Shown here: positions 43,954 to 53,116 of the stretch, one piece after another | Numbering within the stretch: the first letter of the stretch is position 1 | How the letters are laid out: each line of letters starts with the position of its first letter | From: a virus | IMG/VR virus record: IMGVR_UViG_3300021963_000086 | Coordinates: 1-64,000 of that record | Direction: 5' to 3' (one strand) | Length of the DNA: 64,000 nucleotides | Translations under genes and position numbers: made by a program | Notes under the pieces: model-generated | What the model was told of the DNA's origin: nothing | Seen by the model: the letters and a program-made list of their open reading frames with translations, nothing else | Database searches by the model: none

Positions 43954-44942
43954 ATCCAAAACTATTTGGTACAAGAGAATTAACTCAACAGTTCTATATC
44001 TTCTATGATAAAGAAACAGGCCAGACGTTACACATTCTTAGACAACCTACCAAAGAACAATTAACTGATGATCATATAACTGTAGCTATAGATAACGATC
44101 TAGTTACAGCAGTAATGCAGGGTAATCTAAGTATAGGACAGTTAATAGTTGCATTCGATAAAGACTCAAATAAAAGAAGTCTATTTAAAAAGGACCAGTA
44201 TCTACGTAAGGTCCATGAAGAGAATTCTACATTACTTAAGATTGATGCTGTAAAAGAAGTAGACCCAATTACTCAGCTTGTTGTGGCGTTATACGACCAA
44301 GGTCTATTAGAAGTCAGTGTAAACAAGTCTAGCTTAGATAATTTTATTTCTATTGTAGATAACAAAAATGAAGCATATCAAGGATACGATCATCTTAACT
44401 TTTATTTTGTAAATGCAACTGATCCTGCAAAGTTATACAGTAAATTAGTAATTGATACAAATGAATTAATCAATCAAGGACGTATTAAGATCAATGCTCC
44501 TTGGTACAATGCAAAGATATCTAAAAAAGTTATAACACTAACCAAACGAGTATTTTCTACTTACCAAACAGTAAAAAGAAAAGAATACATAGACACACCT
44601 AACATACACGAAGACATGTCTATGCAATATTTGTCAGACGTTACCTCTAGCAATGATTGTCATATTAGTTTCGATATTAAAGCAGATACTGTAGAAGTTA
44701 AGAGCTTTATCATTGATCCAATGAAGTATAACATATTTGATGAAATACAATTACATGCTGTAAAGAAAAGTGATCCTAGCCAATATATAAGAACTATAAA
44801 ACTTACAGCAGACCAACTTAAAAATAATGGCACAGTAGTTCTAGAAAAAGTATTAGATGACTCTATGGTCTTGATACATGACAATCCAATGATTAAAGTA
44901 AACCTTAGGAAATTAAATGAAAGTACCAATAACAGAATTTGA
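43944..44942 (+). CDS. Hypothetical protein in the modification island
   Basis: The 332-residue protein has alternating strands and helices (FYIFYDKETGQTLHIL, DHITVAIDNDLVTAV) and no motif that I recognise. It could be a structural or adaptor protein. It overlaps the next gene by 26 nt. Confidence 0.5.
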   Translation: MQLDPKLFGTRELTQQFYIFYDKETGQTLHILRQPTKEQLTDDHITVAIDNDLVTAVMQGNLSIGQLIVAFDKDSNKRSLFKKDQYLRKVHEENSTLLKIDAVKEVDPITQLVVALYDQGLLEVSVNKSSLDNFISIVDNKNEAYQGYDHLNFYFVNATDPAKLYSKLVIDTNELINQGRIKINAPWYNAKISKKVITLTKRVFSTYQTVKRKEYIDTPNIHEDMSMQYLSDVTSSNDCHISFDIKADTVEVKSFIIDPMKYNIFDEIQLHAVKKSDPSQYIRTIKLTADQLKNNGTVVLEKVLDDSMVLIHDNPMIKVNLRKLNESTNNRI

Positions 44943-45861
44943 TATTGTATTCATGAGCTTTGACGAGCCTAATGCCGATTATAACTACGCAGATTTATTG
45001 CGTAAGGCCCCATGGGCCAAACGTAGTCACGGAGTTAAAGGATCGGATGCTTGCCATAAGGCCGCGGCCAAACTTGCAGAAACTAAACGTTTTATAACCA
45101 TAGATGCAGACAATATTGTTCGCGAGGATTTCTTTAATGCAGAAGTAGATCTAAGTCTGGTAGGAGATAATGATGTGATCAGTTGGGCGGGAAAAAATGT
45201 AGTTAATGGTTTAGTCTACGGCAACGGTGGTGTTAAGTGCTGGCCGAAGCACGTAGTAGAACAAATGAAAAGTCATGAAGCCGCAGTTAACGCTAGTAGT
45301 CAAGTAGATTTTTGTTGGGACATAAATTATATTCAGATGAATAACGTTTATAGCGATGTTATGAACAATGCTAGTCCCTTGCAAGCATGGCGAGCAGGTT
45401 TTCGCGAAGGTGTTAAGATGAGTTTAATGGGCGGAGTTACAGTTGATCCGCGTAAACTCAAACATCTAATCCATCCTAAGAATCATCAGCGTTTACTAGT
45501 TTGGTGTAGTGTAGGCGAAGATGTATTAAACGGCCTATGGGCAATGTACGGCGCACGTCTTGGATGTTACTTAACAAACCTAAAGCGTGATACATTTAAC
45601 TATGTTGATGTACGTGACTTTGATTGGTTAGTTAATTACTTTAACACAGAAGTAATCAATAAGTTTAAAGCCACAGAAGATCTTCGAGCAGAAACTTATA
45701 GACTAGGTACAATTCTACGACAAGAACTCGAGTTGGATATTGCCGACTTAGATTCTCAAGGCAGTAAGTTTTTCAAGAGTACGTATGTTAATCCTAATAG
45801 ACTAGGACCTATGATTAGAGAAAGTCAAATTTTAACAGGAGTAGGTGACAATAATGAATAA
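44917..45861 (+). CDS. GT-A-fold glycosyltransferase-like protein
   Basis: The 314-residue protein has DIVFMSFDEPNADYNYADLL near 9-28 and RFITIDADNIVREDFF near 59-74 with a D-A-D motif. Family members place D-x-D at the metal/UDP site. The protein at 46416-47075 has the same VKG...AH/CHKAAA...T-x-F...DAD order. The closing segment is basic. The substrate is unknown; glycosylation of a phage or host surface component is plausible. Confidence 0.65.
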   Translation: MKVPITEFDIVFMSFDEPNADYNYADLLRKAPWAKRSHGVKGSDACHKAAAKLAETKRFITIDADNIVREDFFNAEVDLSLVGDNDVISWAGKNVVNGLVYGNGGVKCWPKHVVEQMKSHEAAVNASSQVDFCWDINYIQMNNVYSDVMNNASPLQAWRAGFREGVKMSLMGGVTVDPRKLKHLIHPKNHQRLLVWCSVGEDVLNGLWAMYGARLGCYLTNLKRDTFNYVDVRDFDWLVNYFNTEVINKFKATEDLRAETYRLGTILRQELELDIADLDSQGSKFFKSTYVNPNRLGPMIRESQILTGVGDNNE

Positions 45862-46423
45862 CATACCAGGATACTTAACTAACGGTGATTGTGAAGTTTT
45901 ACATAAGCTAGCATCTAGCGTTAATAAAAAAGATGCAGTCATTGTAGAAATAGGCAGTTTACATGGAAAGAGTTCTAGCATTATTTCAAAAGCATGTCCG
46001 TTAGGTAAAATATTTTGCATTGACACATGGAGAGGTTTTGACAGTAGTGTTAAGGGTGTTACTAAAGAAAAAGCCAAGTCTCGAGGATGGCCACTTCCGG
46101 GAACAAAAAACACCTATGAATTCTTTGAACAAAATACTAAAGACTGTAAAAATATCACAGCCATGAGAACACCTAGTCCGTATGGTCTAGAAGATTTTCA
46201 TTTACCATGTGATATGGTATTTTTAGATGCCGCACATACTAATCCTAGTGACATTGATAATATTAATTTTTGGTTGCCTAAAGTCAAGAAGGGCGGCATC
46301 TTTGCTGGTCATGACTATAGTGATGAATGGCCTGACGTAAAAGAAAATGTAGAATATCTTAAGTCTAAGGGATTTAATATTATATTAACCCCCGGATCTT
46401 TAGTTTGGTACTTCTATGTATGA
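45845..46423 (+). CDS. Class I SAM methyltransferase (Methyltransf_24-like)
   Basis: The 192-residue protein has motif I VIVEIGSLHGKSS (near residues 37-49), CIDTWRG as motif II and DMVFLDAAHTNPSDIDNINFW (near 119-139), typical of O-methyltransferases. The start may be ATG 45845 or 45854. Likely substrate: a sugar or glycan made by neighbouring enzymes. Confidence 0.75.
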   Translation: MTIMNNIPGYLTNGDCEVLHKLASSVNKKDAVIVEIGSLHGKSSSIISKACPLGKIFCIDTWRGFDSSVKGVTKEKAKSRGWPLPGTKNTYEFFEQNTKDCKNITAMRTPSPYGLEDFHLPCDMVFLDAAHTNPSDIDNINFWLPKVKKGGIFAGHDYSDEWPDVKENVEYLKSKGFNIILTPGSLVWYFYV

Positions 46424-47075
46424 CATATTTTTTTTAACGATGGGTGAACGTGATTCTATGATTAACCTTCTTAGGTTACAAGAAAAATGCTCTCCTATTG
46501 TTATTAGAGAAGTTAAAGGTTTTTGGGAAGCACACAAAGCCTGTGCAGATGTTGCACGAACTGATTTCTTTTATGTTGTAGATGCTGATGCGTGGATAAC
46601 AGATGAGTTTGAGTTTACTCACAATGTTAAAGAAGAACGTGTACATGTATTTCGTAGTATAAATCCAGTTAACGGATTAAGATATGGATATGGTGCAGTA
46701 AAATTGTTTCCGGTATCTGCATTTGATCTCCCTAAACCGGAAGTAGATATTACAACAAGTTTAGGCGGCATAATTCCTATTAATGAAATTAGTAATGAAA
46801 CAAGATTTAATACAACTGAATACAATACTTGGAGATCTGCTTTTAGAGAATGCGTTAAGTTGTCTGGTAAGGTAATTGACAATCAAATTGATATAGCTAC
46901 AAATTATAGGTTAACAATATGGTGCAACATATTCAAACATGTACCATATTATGAACAATGTCTAGCTGGCGCAAAAAAAGGTAGAGCTTACGGTGAAGCT
47001 AATAAAAACAACATTGATGCTTTAAAATTAATAAATGACGAGCAATGGTTACTTGGTCAATATGAAAAAGTTTAA
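46416..47075 (+). CDS. Glycosyltransferase-like protein, short form
   Basis: The 219-residue protein has EVKGFWEAHKACADVARTDFFYVVDADAW near 33-61, including D-A-D. It resembles the protein at 44917-45861 but is shorter. It overlaps the next gene's start by 14 nt if that starts at 47062. Confidence 0.6.
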   Translation: MYDIFFLTMGERDSMINLLRLQEKCSPIVIREVKGFWEAHKACADVARTDFFYVVDADAWITDEFEFTHNVKEERVHVFRSINPVNGLRYGYGAVKLFPVSAFDLPKPEVDITTSLGGIIPINEISNETRFNTTEYNTWRSAFRECVKLSGKVIDNQIDIATNYRLTIWCNIFKHVPYYEQCLAGAKKGRAYGEANKNNIDALKLINDEQWLLGQYEKV

Positions 47076-47829
47076 CGCATATCATCTCAGTTGGCTAGCT
47101 GAAGAACTACATAAAGCTAAGTTTATTGATGTAAGTAATAGACAGTTCTATAATTGGTATAACAGTATAAACGATGGCAATCATGATAAACCTCAACCAG
47201 AAGTTTATCTATTTGCGGCCTTTGACGAGCTAATGACTATTTGTCCAAATAACCTATTCGGAAGAGTAATTAGTTTAGTAGAAGATTATCCTACAGTAAA
47301 TTGGGTAGATGCTTTTAGTAGGTTTCAAATACGTAGTAAAATAACAGCGGCCAATACGTTGTTGGCAACAGAAGCAGAGTTTGGCGACATTTGGATAATG
47401 GGGGGTTGGGTAGGAGTGTTACCTATGCTACTAACCGAAAAGTTATATCCTAATAGGTACAATACTATCGTAAGCTACGACCTAGACAATATCGCTAATC
47501 TAGCAGGCGAAAAACTAGTAAATTCTACTCGATACAGCGCAGAATTCAAGGATATCTATGCCTTAGACTATACAAACTTTTCAGGTACTGTCGTGAATAC
47601 TATCTGCGAACATTTAGACAGGTTTGATATTTGGCAAAACCAAATCCCTTCAAACACACTAATGTTACTCCAAAGCAACAACATGTTTGGAGTAGTTGAT
47701 GATCATGTTAATTGTGTGAGCAATATGGACGACTTTGTTAGTCGTTTGGATTGTAAAGAAATTATACATAAAGAAACAAGCACCTATAACGATCAATACG
47801 AACGCTATACGGTGCTTGCTATTAAGTAA
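47062..47829 (+). CDS. Methyltransferase-like protein
   Basis: About 255 residues starting MKKFNAYHLSWLAEELHKAK at 47062; an upstream ATG at 47035 lies inside the preceding gene. It has IWIMGGWVGVLPML (near 112-125) as a glycine-rich loop, then SYDLDNIANLAGEKL, the acidic end of the second strand, which fits a SAM-binding Rossmann fold. It ends convergently with the PP-loop gene at 47822, overlapping by 8 nt. Tentative. Confidence 0.5.
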   Translation: MKKFNAYHLSWLAEELHKAKFIDVSNRQFYNWYNSINDGNHDKPQPEVYLFAAFDELMTICPNNLFGRVISLVEDYPTVNWVDAFSRFQIRSKITAANTLLATEAEFGDIWIMGGWVGVLPMLLTEKLYPNRYNTIVSYDLDNIANLAGEKLVNSTRYSAEFKDIYALDYTNFSGTVVNTICEHLDRFDIWQNQIPSNTLMLLQSNNMFGVVDDHVNCVSNMDDFVSRLDCKEIIHKETSTYNDQYERYTVLAIK

Positions 47830-48640
47830 TATCAGAAGTAATGATAATGTCTTGCTCTGGATATAATGCAACTAGTTCAGCACGTAATGCCTGATCTTCT
47901 TCTTGCACATTTTCAAAACCGTTGAACTTAACTCTAGGTGCAATGCCTAGATAGTGTTGATAGAAATCTGCCTTACGGTCTTTACTTGACTGCCCGTAGT
48001 TCATGGTAGGCCAAAACTCGTCATTGATCCACGCCTCAAAAACTGATTTGTCTAATTGGAAAGGTAGTGCATTACCGTCAATACCTCTGAGTCTGCGATA
48101 AATTTCTACGCTAAAGTGCATTGGTTTTTCAGTCAGTTCTACAATGTCACCTGCTTGACCTTTAAACTTTAGTTCCGGCTCACCAATACAAAGCATAGGA
48201 TAACCAAACGGCAACATAGCCTCCATCATCTTCATGTATACAAGATATTGTGGACTTGTACAACGTGTCATTTCGGCTATTTCTAAACTATGGTTTTTTT
48301 GTTCTACCCAAAGACCCACAGGATCAAAACTAATTACTCTAGGATAATATCCATGTGTCTCGCACCACTCAACTGCATGATGTGTATCGTGCTGGTTCTT
48401 ACCTGCATAATCAAAGATTATCGGAGTAAAAGGTCTACCCATATTATGCAAAATTGTAGCAACTGCTTCGCTATCTATTCCGCCACTAAGTGCAAGAACA
48501 ATATTAAAAGGAGTAACATTGCCTAGGTATGTTTCCATAGCCGTTATCCAATTGGGACTGTTGTTTGTGCGCTCTAAATTATACTCTAGAGTAGCACCAA
48601 AATCACTTACTTTAAGATGATCTAATTCAAAGTTAATCAT
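47822..48640 (-). CDS. PP-loop ATPase, HDT subfamily (cassette 2)
   Basis: The 272-residue protein has LSGGIDSEAV (near residues 49-58), a QHDTHHAVEWC signature (near 81-91) and a C-terminal KFNGFENV, like the proteins at 5436-6557 and 51708-52685. These suggest one subfamily of adenylating enzymes. It ends the second cassette. The substrate is unknown. Confidence 0.7.
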   Translation of the reverse strand: MINFELDHLKVSDFGATLEYNLERTNNSPNWITAMETYLGNVTPFNIVLALSGGIDSEAVATILHNMGRPFTPIIFDYAGKNQHDTHHAVEWCETHGYYPRVISFDPVGLWVEQKNHSLEIAEMTRCTSPQYLVYMKMMEAMLPFGYPMLCIGEPELKFKGQAGDIVELTEKPMHFSVEIYRRLRGIDGNALPFQLDKSVFEAWINDEFWPTMNYGQSSKDRKADFYQHYLGIAPRVKFNGFENVQEEDQALRAELVALYPEQDIIITSDIT

Positions 48641-49706
48641 TTATTAAATTCTCCAAGTTCACTGTTTTGTGGAATTTAAAATCGTCTGTAATAAAATTAC
48701 TAACATATTTAAACCTAACCATATCGGGTAAACTGGGGACTTTAGTTTTACTAGTGTAGTATGCGCGATTACGATCAAACTCATAAATCAGCTCTTTTGC
48801 TACCCACTTGTAACTAGCCCAGTCTTTTGCAACTTTTTTATCAGGGTTGCTTACAGACCATTGTTGCCAAAGCCCAGTATTCCAGAAATGTATTAAACTA
48901 CTATTTACCCATTCATGAGTCAGCTCAACGCCCGGACAAGCATGACTTAGGATACGGAATTCTACAGCTTGCCATTTCATAGTAAAGTTAATCCACCACA
49001 TGTAATCGTGTAAACTCTTAATCCCGTTAGGGTTTAGCTTCATAACGGGCTCCATACGGGACATCATCATTTCTGCTTCTTCCTTGCTACCTAATTTTTG
49101 TGTAAAAAACTCTAGTGCAGGATCCTTATAAGGTACGTGGACTAGATCTTTATTACCTAAGCGATCCATGGCCATACCTAAAGTTAAACTGCCAAACACG
49201 TTGTCAGCCATTTCCCCCGTAAGTACAATATGATCTTCTGTTAAGTACTTTTCAAAACTGTTACTACTAGCCATGCGGAAGCGGGTAATATATTTTTTGT
49301 AGAACTCGGGGTTCTCTGCAATACTAGCTTCGTTTAAGATTACTAAGGTACGATCAAATAAGTCTTGATTGCCTAACTGCATCAAAAGTACCATCAGTAA
49401 AGTACTGTCAATGCCTCCGCTATACATGACTACAAATTGTTTGTTAGGATTGTCTTTAACATAAGCAATTATCTCTAGCATACGCTGATTGCAAATTTCT
49501 TCAAACGTTTTATCAGTCCATAAGCTAGCAGGCATAGGAAATAAATTCTTAATCTTAACAGGCCATTTGATAGTACCAGTCCTGTCGTACAAGCTAATGC
49601 TAGGATTGAACATTCGTTTGAAAGGCTCAGTTGACTTTAACTGAGGATATTGTTCTAGATTGTCCTTGCTATAAAGGTCAATGGGATTATAATACAGCAG
49701 GCTCAT
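48633..49706 (-). CDS. Asparagine-synthetase-like PP-loop ATPase (cassette 2)
   Basis: The 357-residue protein has YSGGIDSTLL (near residues 94-103) and IVLTGEMADNVFG (near 158-171). It parallels the protein at 2803-3873 and likewise lacks a glutaminase domain. It is coupled to its neighbours by 8-nt and 4-nt overlaps. Probably forms an amide or ester by adenylating an acid; the substrate is not known. Confidence 0.7.
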   Translation of the reverse strand: MSLLYYNPIDLYSKDNLEQYPQLKSTEPFKRMFNPSISLYDRTGTIKWPVKIKNLFPMPASLWTDKTFEEICNQRMLEIIAYVKDNPNKQFVVMYSGGIDSTLLMVLLMQLGNQDLFDRTLVILNEASIAENPEFYKKYITRFRMASSNSFEKYLTEDHIVLTGEMADNVFGSLTLGMAMDRLGNKDLVHVPYKDPALEFFTQKLGSKEEAEMMMSRMEPVMKLNPNGIKSLHDYMWWINFTMKWQAVEFRILSHACPGVELTHEWVNSSLIHFWNTGLWQQWSVSNPDKKVAKDWASYKWVAKELIYEFDRNRAYYTSKTKVPSLPDMVRFKYVSNFITDDFKFHKTVNLENLIND

Positions 49707-50323
49707 AGTAATACGTTTAACCAGCTTTCTCTGTGCATACGATCTTTAATCTCTTTGATCTCTTCTAGAGAGGTACATTTACGCAAGTCACGTAAGTATT
49801 GCATACGAAGACGTTCGGTGTTAGCATAGGTATCTCTAGTTAATTCAGCTTTGAATAGAATTTGATCGGCGGCCTGAGTTAATGTACAAGATGCAAATTC
49901 TGCGTAGTCTTTTACCATTTGGCAGTCTTCAGTTGATCCATTACGAACTAATCGTGCTTGCCTTTCTTTTTCTAAGTAAACAAGATCTTGTTGATTAACA
50001 ACTGGACTAATACGTACACGAGCATAGTTAATAATACTAAGAATATCATAATACGCCCATAGTTTGTTTTGCATTAATAAACTTCTATCTTTAACTGCAT
50101 CGTTGTTGGCCTTAACAAGATTGTTTTGCATTAGGCTAGGCTTATAAGACCAATTCCACGGATGTGCTTTTAAGTCTGCAACATCTGCATCACTTAATTC
50201 GTGTACTCCGAGTACCAGCTGGCAATCGCATTCGCTCTCTACTAGCCAAAGTAAATGTTTACGTTCAGGTGTTACTGATAGTACTCTATACTCTGTGTCT
50301 ACTATTAAAGGTTGATATTTCAT
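49703..50323 (-). CDS. Unknown protein, partner of PP-loop cassette 2
   Basis: The 206-residue protein is a distant relative of the protein at 2150-2806: both have a K-x-x-A-Y...AR helix (KLWAYYDILSIINYAR), a TQAADQILFK helix and a C-terminal CTSLEEIKEIKDR. It sits next to the asparagine-synthetase-like gene, as there. It may be a carrier or scaffold for the PP-loop pair. No family name can be given. Confidence 0.6.
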   Translation of the reverse strand: MKYQPLIVDTEYRVLSVTPERKHLLWLVESECDCQLVLGVHELSDADVADLKAHPWNWSYKPSLMQNNLVKANNDAVKDRSLLMQNKLWAYYDILSIINYARVRISPVVNQQDLVYLEKERQARLVRNGSTEDCQMVKDYAEFASCTLTQAADQILFKAELTRDTYANTERLRMQYLRDLRKCTSLEEIKEIKDRMHRESWLNVLL

Positions 50324-51099
50324 TTTAGAAAAGGTTTAAAAATTTTACAAGGATCAAATTCCCACCACTTGCCACTTACACCTGTTCCAAAGTCAAACGA
50401 ACGAGGTGCTTGATGATGATTGTTATGCCATCCTTGCCCCCACGCAAAGTAACCTAGTAAAGGAACATTTTGACTCCAATCTTTAGTTTCAAAGTTTCTA
50501 TAACCTGCAGGTGTAGCCCAGTGCCCATACAAGTCTACTAGGTTTTCTTGATGCTGTGCCCAGGTCATGGACATAATAAAACCGTACAAGGCCAACTTCC
50601 AACTAAGCAATGCAACGACTACTAATGTACCCCAAATAATTTTATCATAATGTTTGTGACAGAACACTTGAAATTGATCTCGCAGTAGGTCAACAGAATA
50701 TTTCATATTAACATCAGATGGTTTAAGTTTAGTCATCCATCCCATATAGGCATTCCACTTACCGTGATAGGGACTATGAAAGTCTTTTTCTGTATCAGCA
50801 TGTGGATGATGATAACCTCTGTGCATTGCACACCAAAAGATAGCACTACCTTGGCAACCAAACATACCTAGTACAGTAAGTATCTTTTGTTTCCATAACG
50901 GAACTTCTAATGCTTTGTGACTTAGAACTCTATGATAGCCTATTGCTACACCTAAGCCACTGAACAAAGTCCAACAGATTAGTGTAGCCCATAACCATAC
51001 ATAGTCTCCTAAGCTGATCATTGTTATTAGTGCAACAACAAACAACACATGAACAGGTATGGTAATACGTTGTACGTGTTGCGGAATATTTTTAATCAT
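50320..51099 (-). CDS. Membrane fatty-acid desaturase
   Basis: The 259-residue protein has the three histidine boxes of delta-9-type acyl desaturases: HRVLSH (56-61), HRGYHH (93-98) and HNNHH (225-229), with hydrophobic spans near residues 15-52, 70-92 and 155-180. The di-iron site inserts a double bond into acyl chains. In a phage it could change host membrane fluidity or act on an acyl group of the cassette's product. It is coupled by 4 nt to the unknown partner and by 8 nt to the next gene. Confidence 0.88.
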   Translation of the reverse strand: MIKNIPQHVQRITIPVHVLFVVALITMISLGDYVWLWATLICWTLFSGLGVAIGYHRVLSHKALEVPLWKQKILTVLGMFGCQGSAIFWCAMHRGYHHPHADTEKDFHSPYHGKWNAYMGWMTKLKPSDVNMKYSVDLLRDQFQVFCHKHYDKIIWGTLVVVALLSWKLALYGFIMSMTWAQHQENLVDLYGHWATPAGYRNFETKDWSQNVPLLGYFAWGQGWHNNHHQAPRSFDFGTGVSGKWWEFDPCKIFKPFLK

Positions 51100-51715
51100 T
51101 CTTATATCCAGGTTTATATAATTGTTTTAAAACACTAACATCTGGTCTGTGTTCTTGACGCAAAATATGATGACGAATCACCATATCAGTAGGCCATAAT
51201 GTGCTTTTCATCATTACAACCCAAAATTCATCGTATGCTGGTCTTTTTAACGCAGGCACTACATGGTCAAAGTTAATGTCATACCGCTTGCGCTCAGGGA
51301 CTAGCTTACCCCAAATTCTTTCATGTGCTTTTATGTACTGAGTAGGGATACTGCTATAATACTCAAATAGGTATTTACTCTCAGCAAAGTTAATAGCATG
51401 ACTCATTAAGTCAGCAATACCCTTCATTGGCACACTCGACGAAACACCTGCATCGCTTACAACTTTTTGTAAGTACCATACAGGACGCATAGTACTTAAC
51501 TGTATGTTCAGATAACTAATTAAGTTTCCGTTATCAAAATATCCCCAGCAAAGATATGTTGGATTGCTTTCTTCCAAATACAAATGACTAAAGTTGCTTT
51601 CGCTCCAAAAATGATCAGCGCCGGCCTGACTCGTAGTTACACCTGCGTGTTTATCATGACTGATAGTGATACGCTTTAGGTCTTCTTTATATTCTTTGCC
51701 TAGTAATTTAATCAT
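51092..51715 (-). CDS. GNAT-like acyltransferase, uncertain
   Basis: The 207-residue protein looks like a GNAT-related fold: a central SYLNIQLSTMRPVWYLQKVVSD strand pair and then a helix. The typical R-x2-G-x-G/A loop is not evident. Because it lies between a desaturase and a PP-loop gene it may transfer an acyl group. Low certainty. Confidence 0.4.
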   Translation of the reverse strand: MIKLLGKEYKEDLKRITISHDKHAGVTTSQAGADHFWSESNFSHLYLEESNPTYLCWGYFDNGNLISYLNIQLSTMRPVWYLQKVVSDAGVSSSVPMKGIADLMSHAINFAESKYLFEYYSSIPTQYIKAHERIWGKLVPERKRYDINFDHVVPALKRPAYDEFWVVMMKSTLWPTDMVIRHHILRQEHRPDVSVLKQLYKPGYKND

Positions 51716-52646
51716 GTCTAAGTCTTTTAATCAATTCTGAATATTCTGTTTTTAGTATAACATCATGTTGTACGTCATTACAGTCACCTAAGTCTAGATA
51801 AACTTTGTTGTTTAAGTGCATTACGTTTTCATAACCGTGGTATTTTGGTCGTGCTTCAAAATTAAAATACTTTGCATAAACATTTGGCTTAGTACTTAAT
51901 AATCCGTATTTGTAGTCTATGCGATCGTTTACTAAATCTTGTACTAACGGGTCAATTAAGTAACTTAACATCAGCTCTGGAGTATAACTAAAGAACTCGC
52001 TAATAACTGTTTTGTTTGTTTTTAGCGAATATTTAAAATAACTCATATCGTTATCTTCTCTAACATAGTGATACCATTTATAATTGTAGGTAGAACTATT
52101 AGTTGCATAAAACTCTTTTATGTCTACTTCTCGACTCATGAAAATCTCACCGCCTAAAATGTAAATGTCATCTTTAGGCAATGTGTCAAGTGCTTTCATG
52201 ATGATCATCATTGCTAGTTGTTTGACTTGATACTCTCGATGGTAATAAAAATGTAGACCTTTGGCTACGAAGTCGGCCGGATCTATATAAAGAATTTGAT
52301 ATGGTATTTTATTAGCTTGACAGTATCGGTGTGCGTATTGTGTATCATGTTGGTTGACTCCCATGTCAACAATAATACAATCAAAAGGAATACCTGCACG
52401 TTGAAAAGCCATGACAACGATTTCGCTGTCAATGCCGCCGCTGTATAGTATACGTATTCTTTGTCCTGGTCTAGTCTTACTGAAAATTAGTCTAGCCGCA
52501 CGTTCACACTCGAAATCCCATGATCCTATCGGACCTGCACACCTACCCACTTTAAAGGAAAATATGTCGTTAGAAGATTTCCTATATGTAAAAGGTTGAC
52601 CGTTATATAAAAATTGATAGTGGTTTTTGTAAGTGAGTTCTGTCAT
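51708..52646 (-). CDS. PP-loop ATPase, HDT subfamily (cassette 2)
   Basis: About 312 residues from MTELTYKNHYQFLYNGQPF at 52646; a longer start at 52685 overlaps the upstream GNAT by 28 nt. It has LYSGGIDSEIVV and a QHDTQYAHRYC signature, followed near the C-terminus by KYHGYENV. It is the closest relative of the protein at 47822-48640. A late-promoter-like AATAAATA lies at 52662-52655, ending about 8 nt upstream of the start. Function as for its paralogues; substrate unknown. Confidence 0.7.
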   Translation of the reverse strand: MTELTYKNHYQFLYNGQPFTYRKSSNDIFSFKVGRCAGPIGSWDFECERAARLIFSKTRPGQRIRILYSGGIDSEIVVMAFQRAGIPFDCIIVDMGVNQHDTQYAHRYCQANKIPYQILYIDPADFVAKGLHFYYHREYQVKQLAMMIIMKALDTLPKDDIYILGGEIFMSREVDIKEFYATNSSTYNYKWYHYVREDNDMSYFKYSLKTNKTVISEFFSYTPELMLSYLIDPLVQDLVNDRIDYKYGLLSTKPNVYAKYFNFEARPKYHGYENVMHLNNKVYLDLGDCNDVQHDVILKTEYSELIKRLRHD

Positions 52647-52654
52647 TATGTAGG

Positions 52655-52662
52655 TATTTATT
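52655..52662 (-). promoter_or_regulatory. Possible late promoter AATAAATA
   Basis: On the minus strand AATAAATA (7 of 8) lies immediately before ATG 52646, so a transcript would have almost no leader. It would give late expression of cassette 2. Confidence 0.35.
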
Positions 52663-53116
52663 TCAGCTTCATACTGGCATAACAATTAGGACCAAACTCC
52701 ATGTCCTTGTCAAACCAATCTGATGTTTGTATAAATCCTACACTTTGATAAGCTGGCAAGGCAGATTGCCTTGGTACTGTCCATATATGGCTAGCATTCC
52801 AATCCTTTGCTTGAAAGATAGAATTTTCTAGCACGATTCTTGCATAACCTTTATTACGGTATAATGGATCTACCCATAGGCCTCGACTTCTAGCAGAACC
52901 ATCTGCACACATAACAACGCTATTAATTGCAACTATATCATTGTTATTACGTATAGAAAAGAAAGCAGGTACGAACTGCTGGTTTTGCATATCGTACCCG
53001 CCAAGATAACGCATTGCACTAGTAGGTTCAATCTTTGACTTGCGTCCTGGCCAAAGTTTGTCTTGCCATACACGGAATGTTTCTTCCCATGTAGCAGGTC
53101 CTACTAGTAAGTTCAT
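52658..53116 (-). CDS. GNAT acetyltransferase
   Basis: The 152-residue protein has GNAT motif A WVDPLYRNKGYARIVLE (near residues 81-97) and a VGF motif B. It is not closely related to the three paralogues at 7916, 8370 and 20031. It overlaps ThyX by 4 nt. Confidence 0.78.
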   Translation of the reverse strand: MNLLVGPATWEETFRVWQDKLWPGRKSKIEPTSAMRYLGGYDMQNQQFVPAFFSIRNNNDIVAINSVVMCADGSARSRGLWVDPLYRNKGYARIVLENSIFQAKDWNASHIWTVPRQSALPAYQSVGFIQTSDWFDKDMEFGPNCYASMKLK

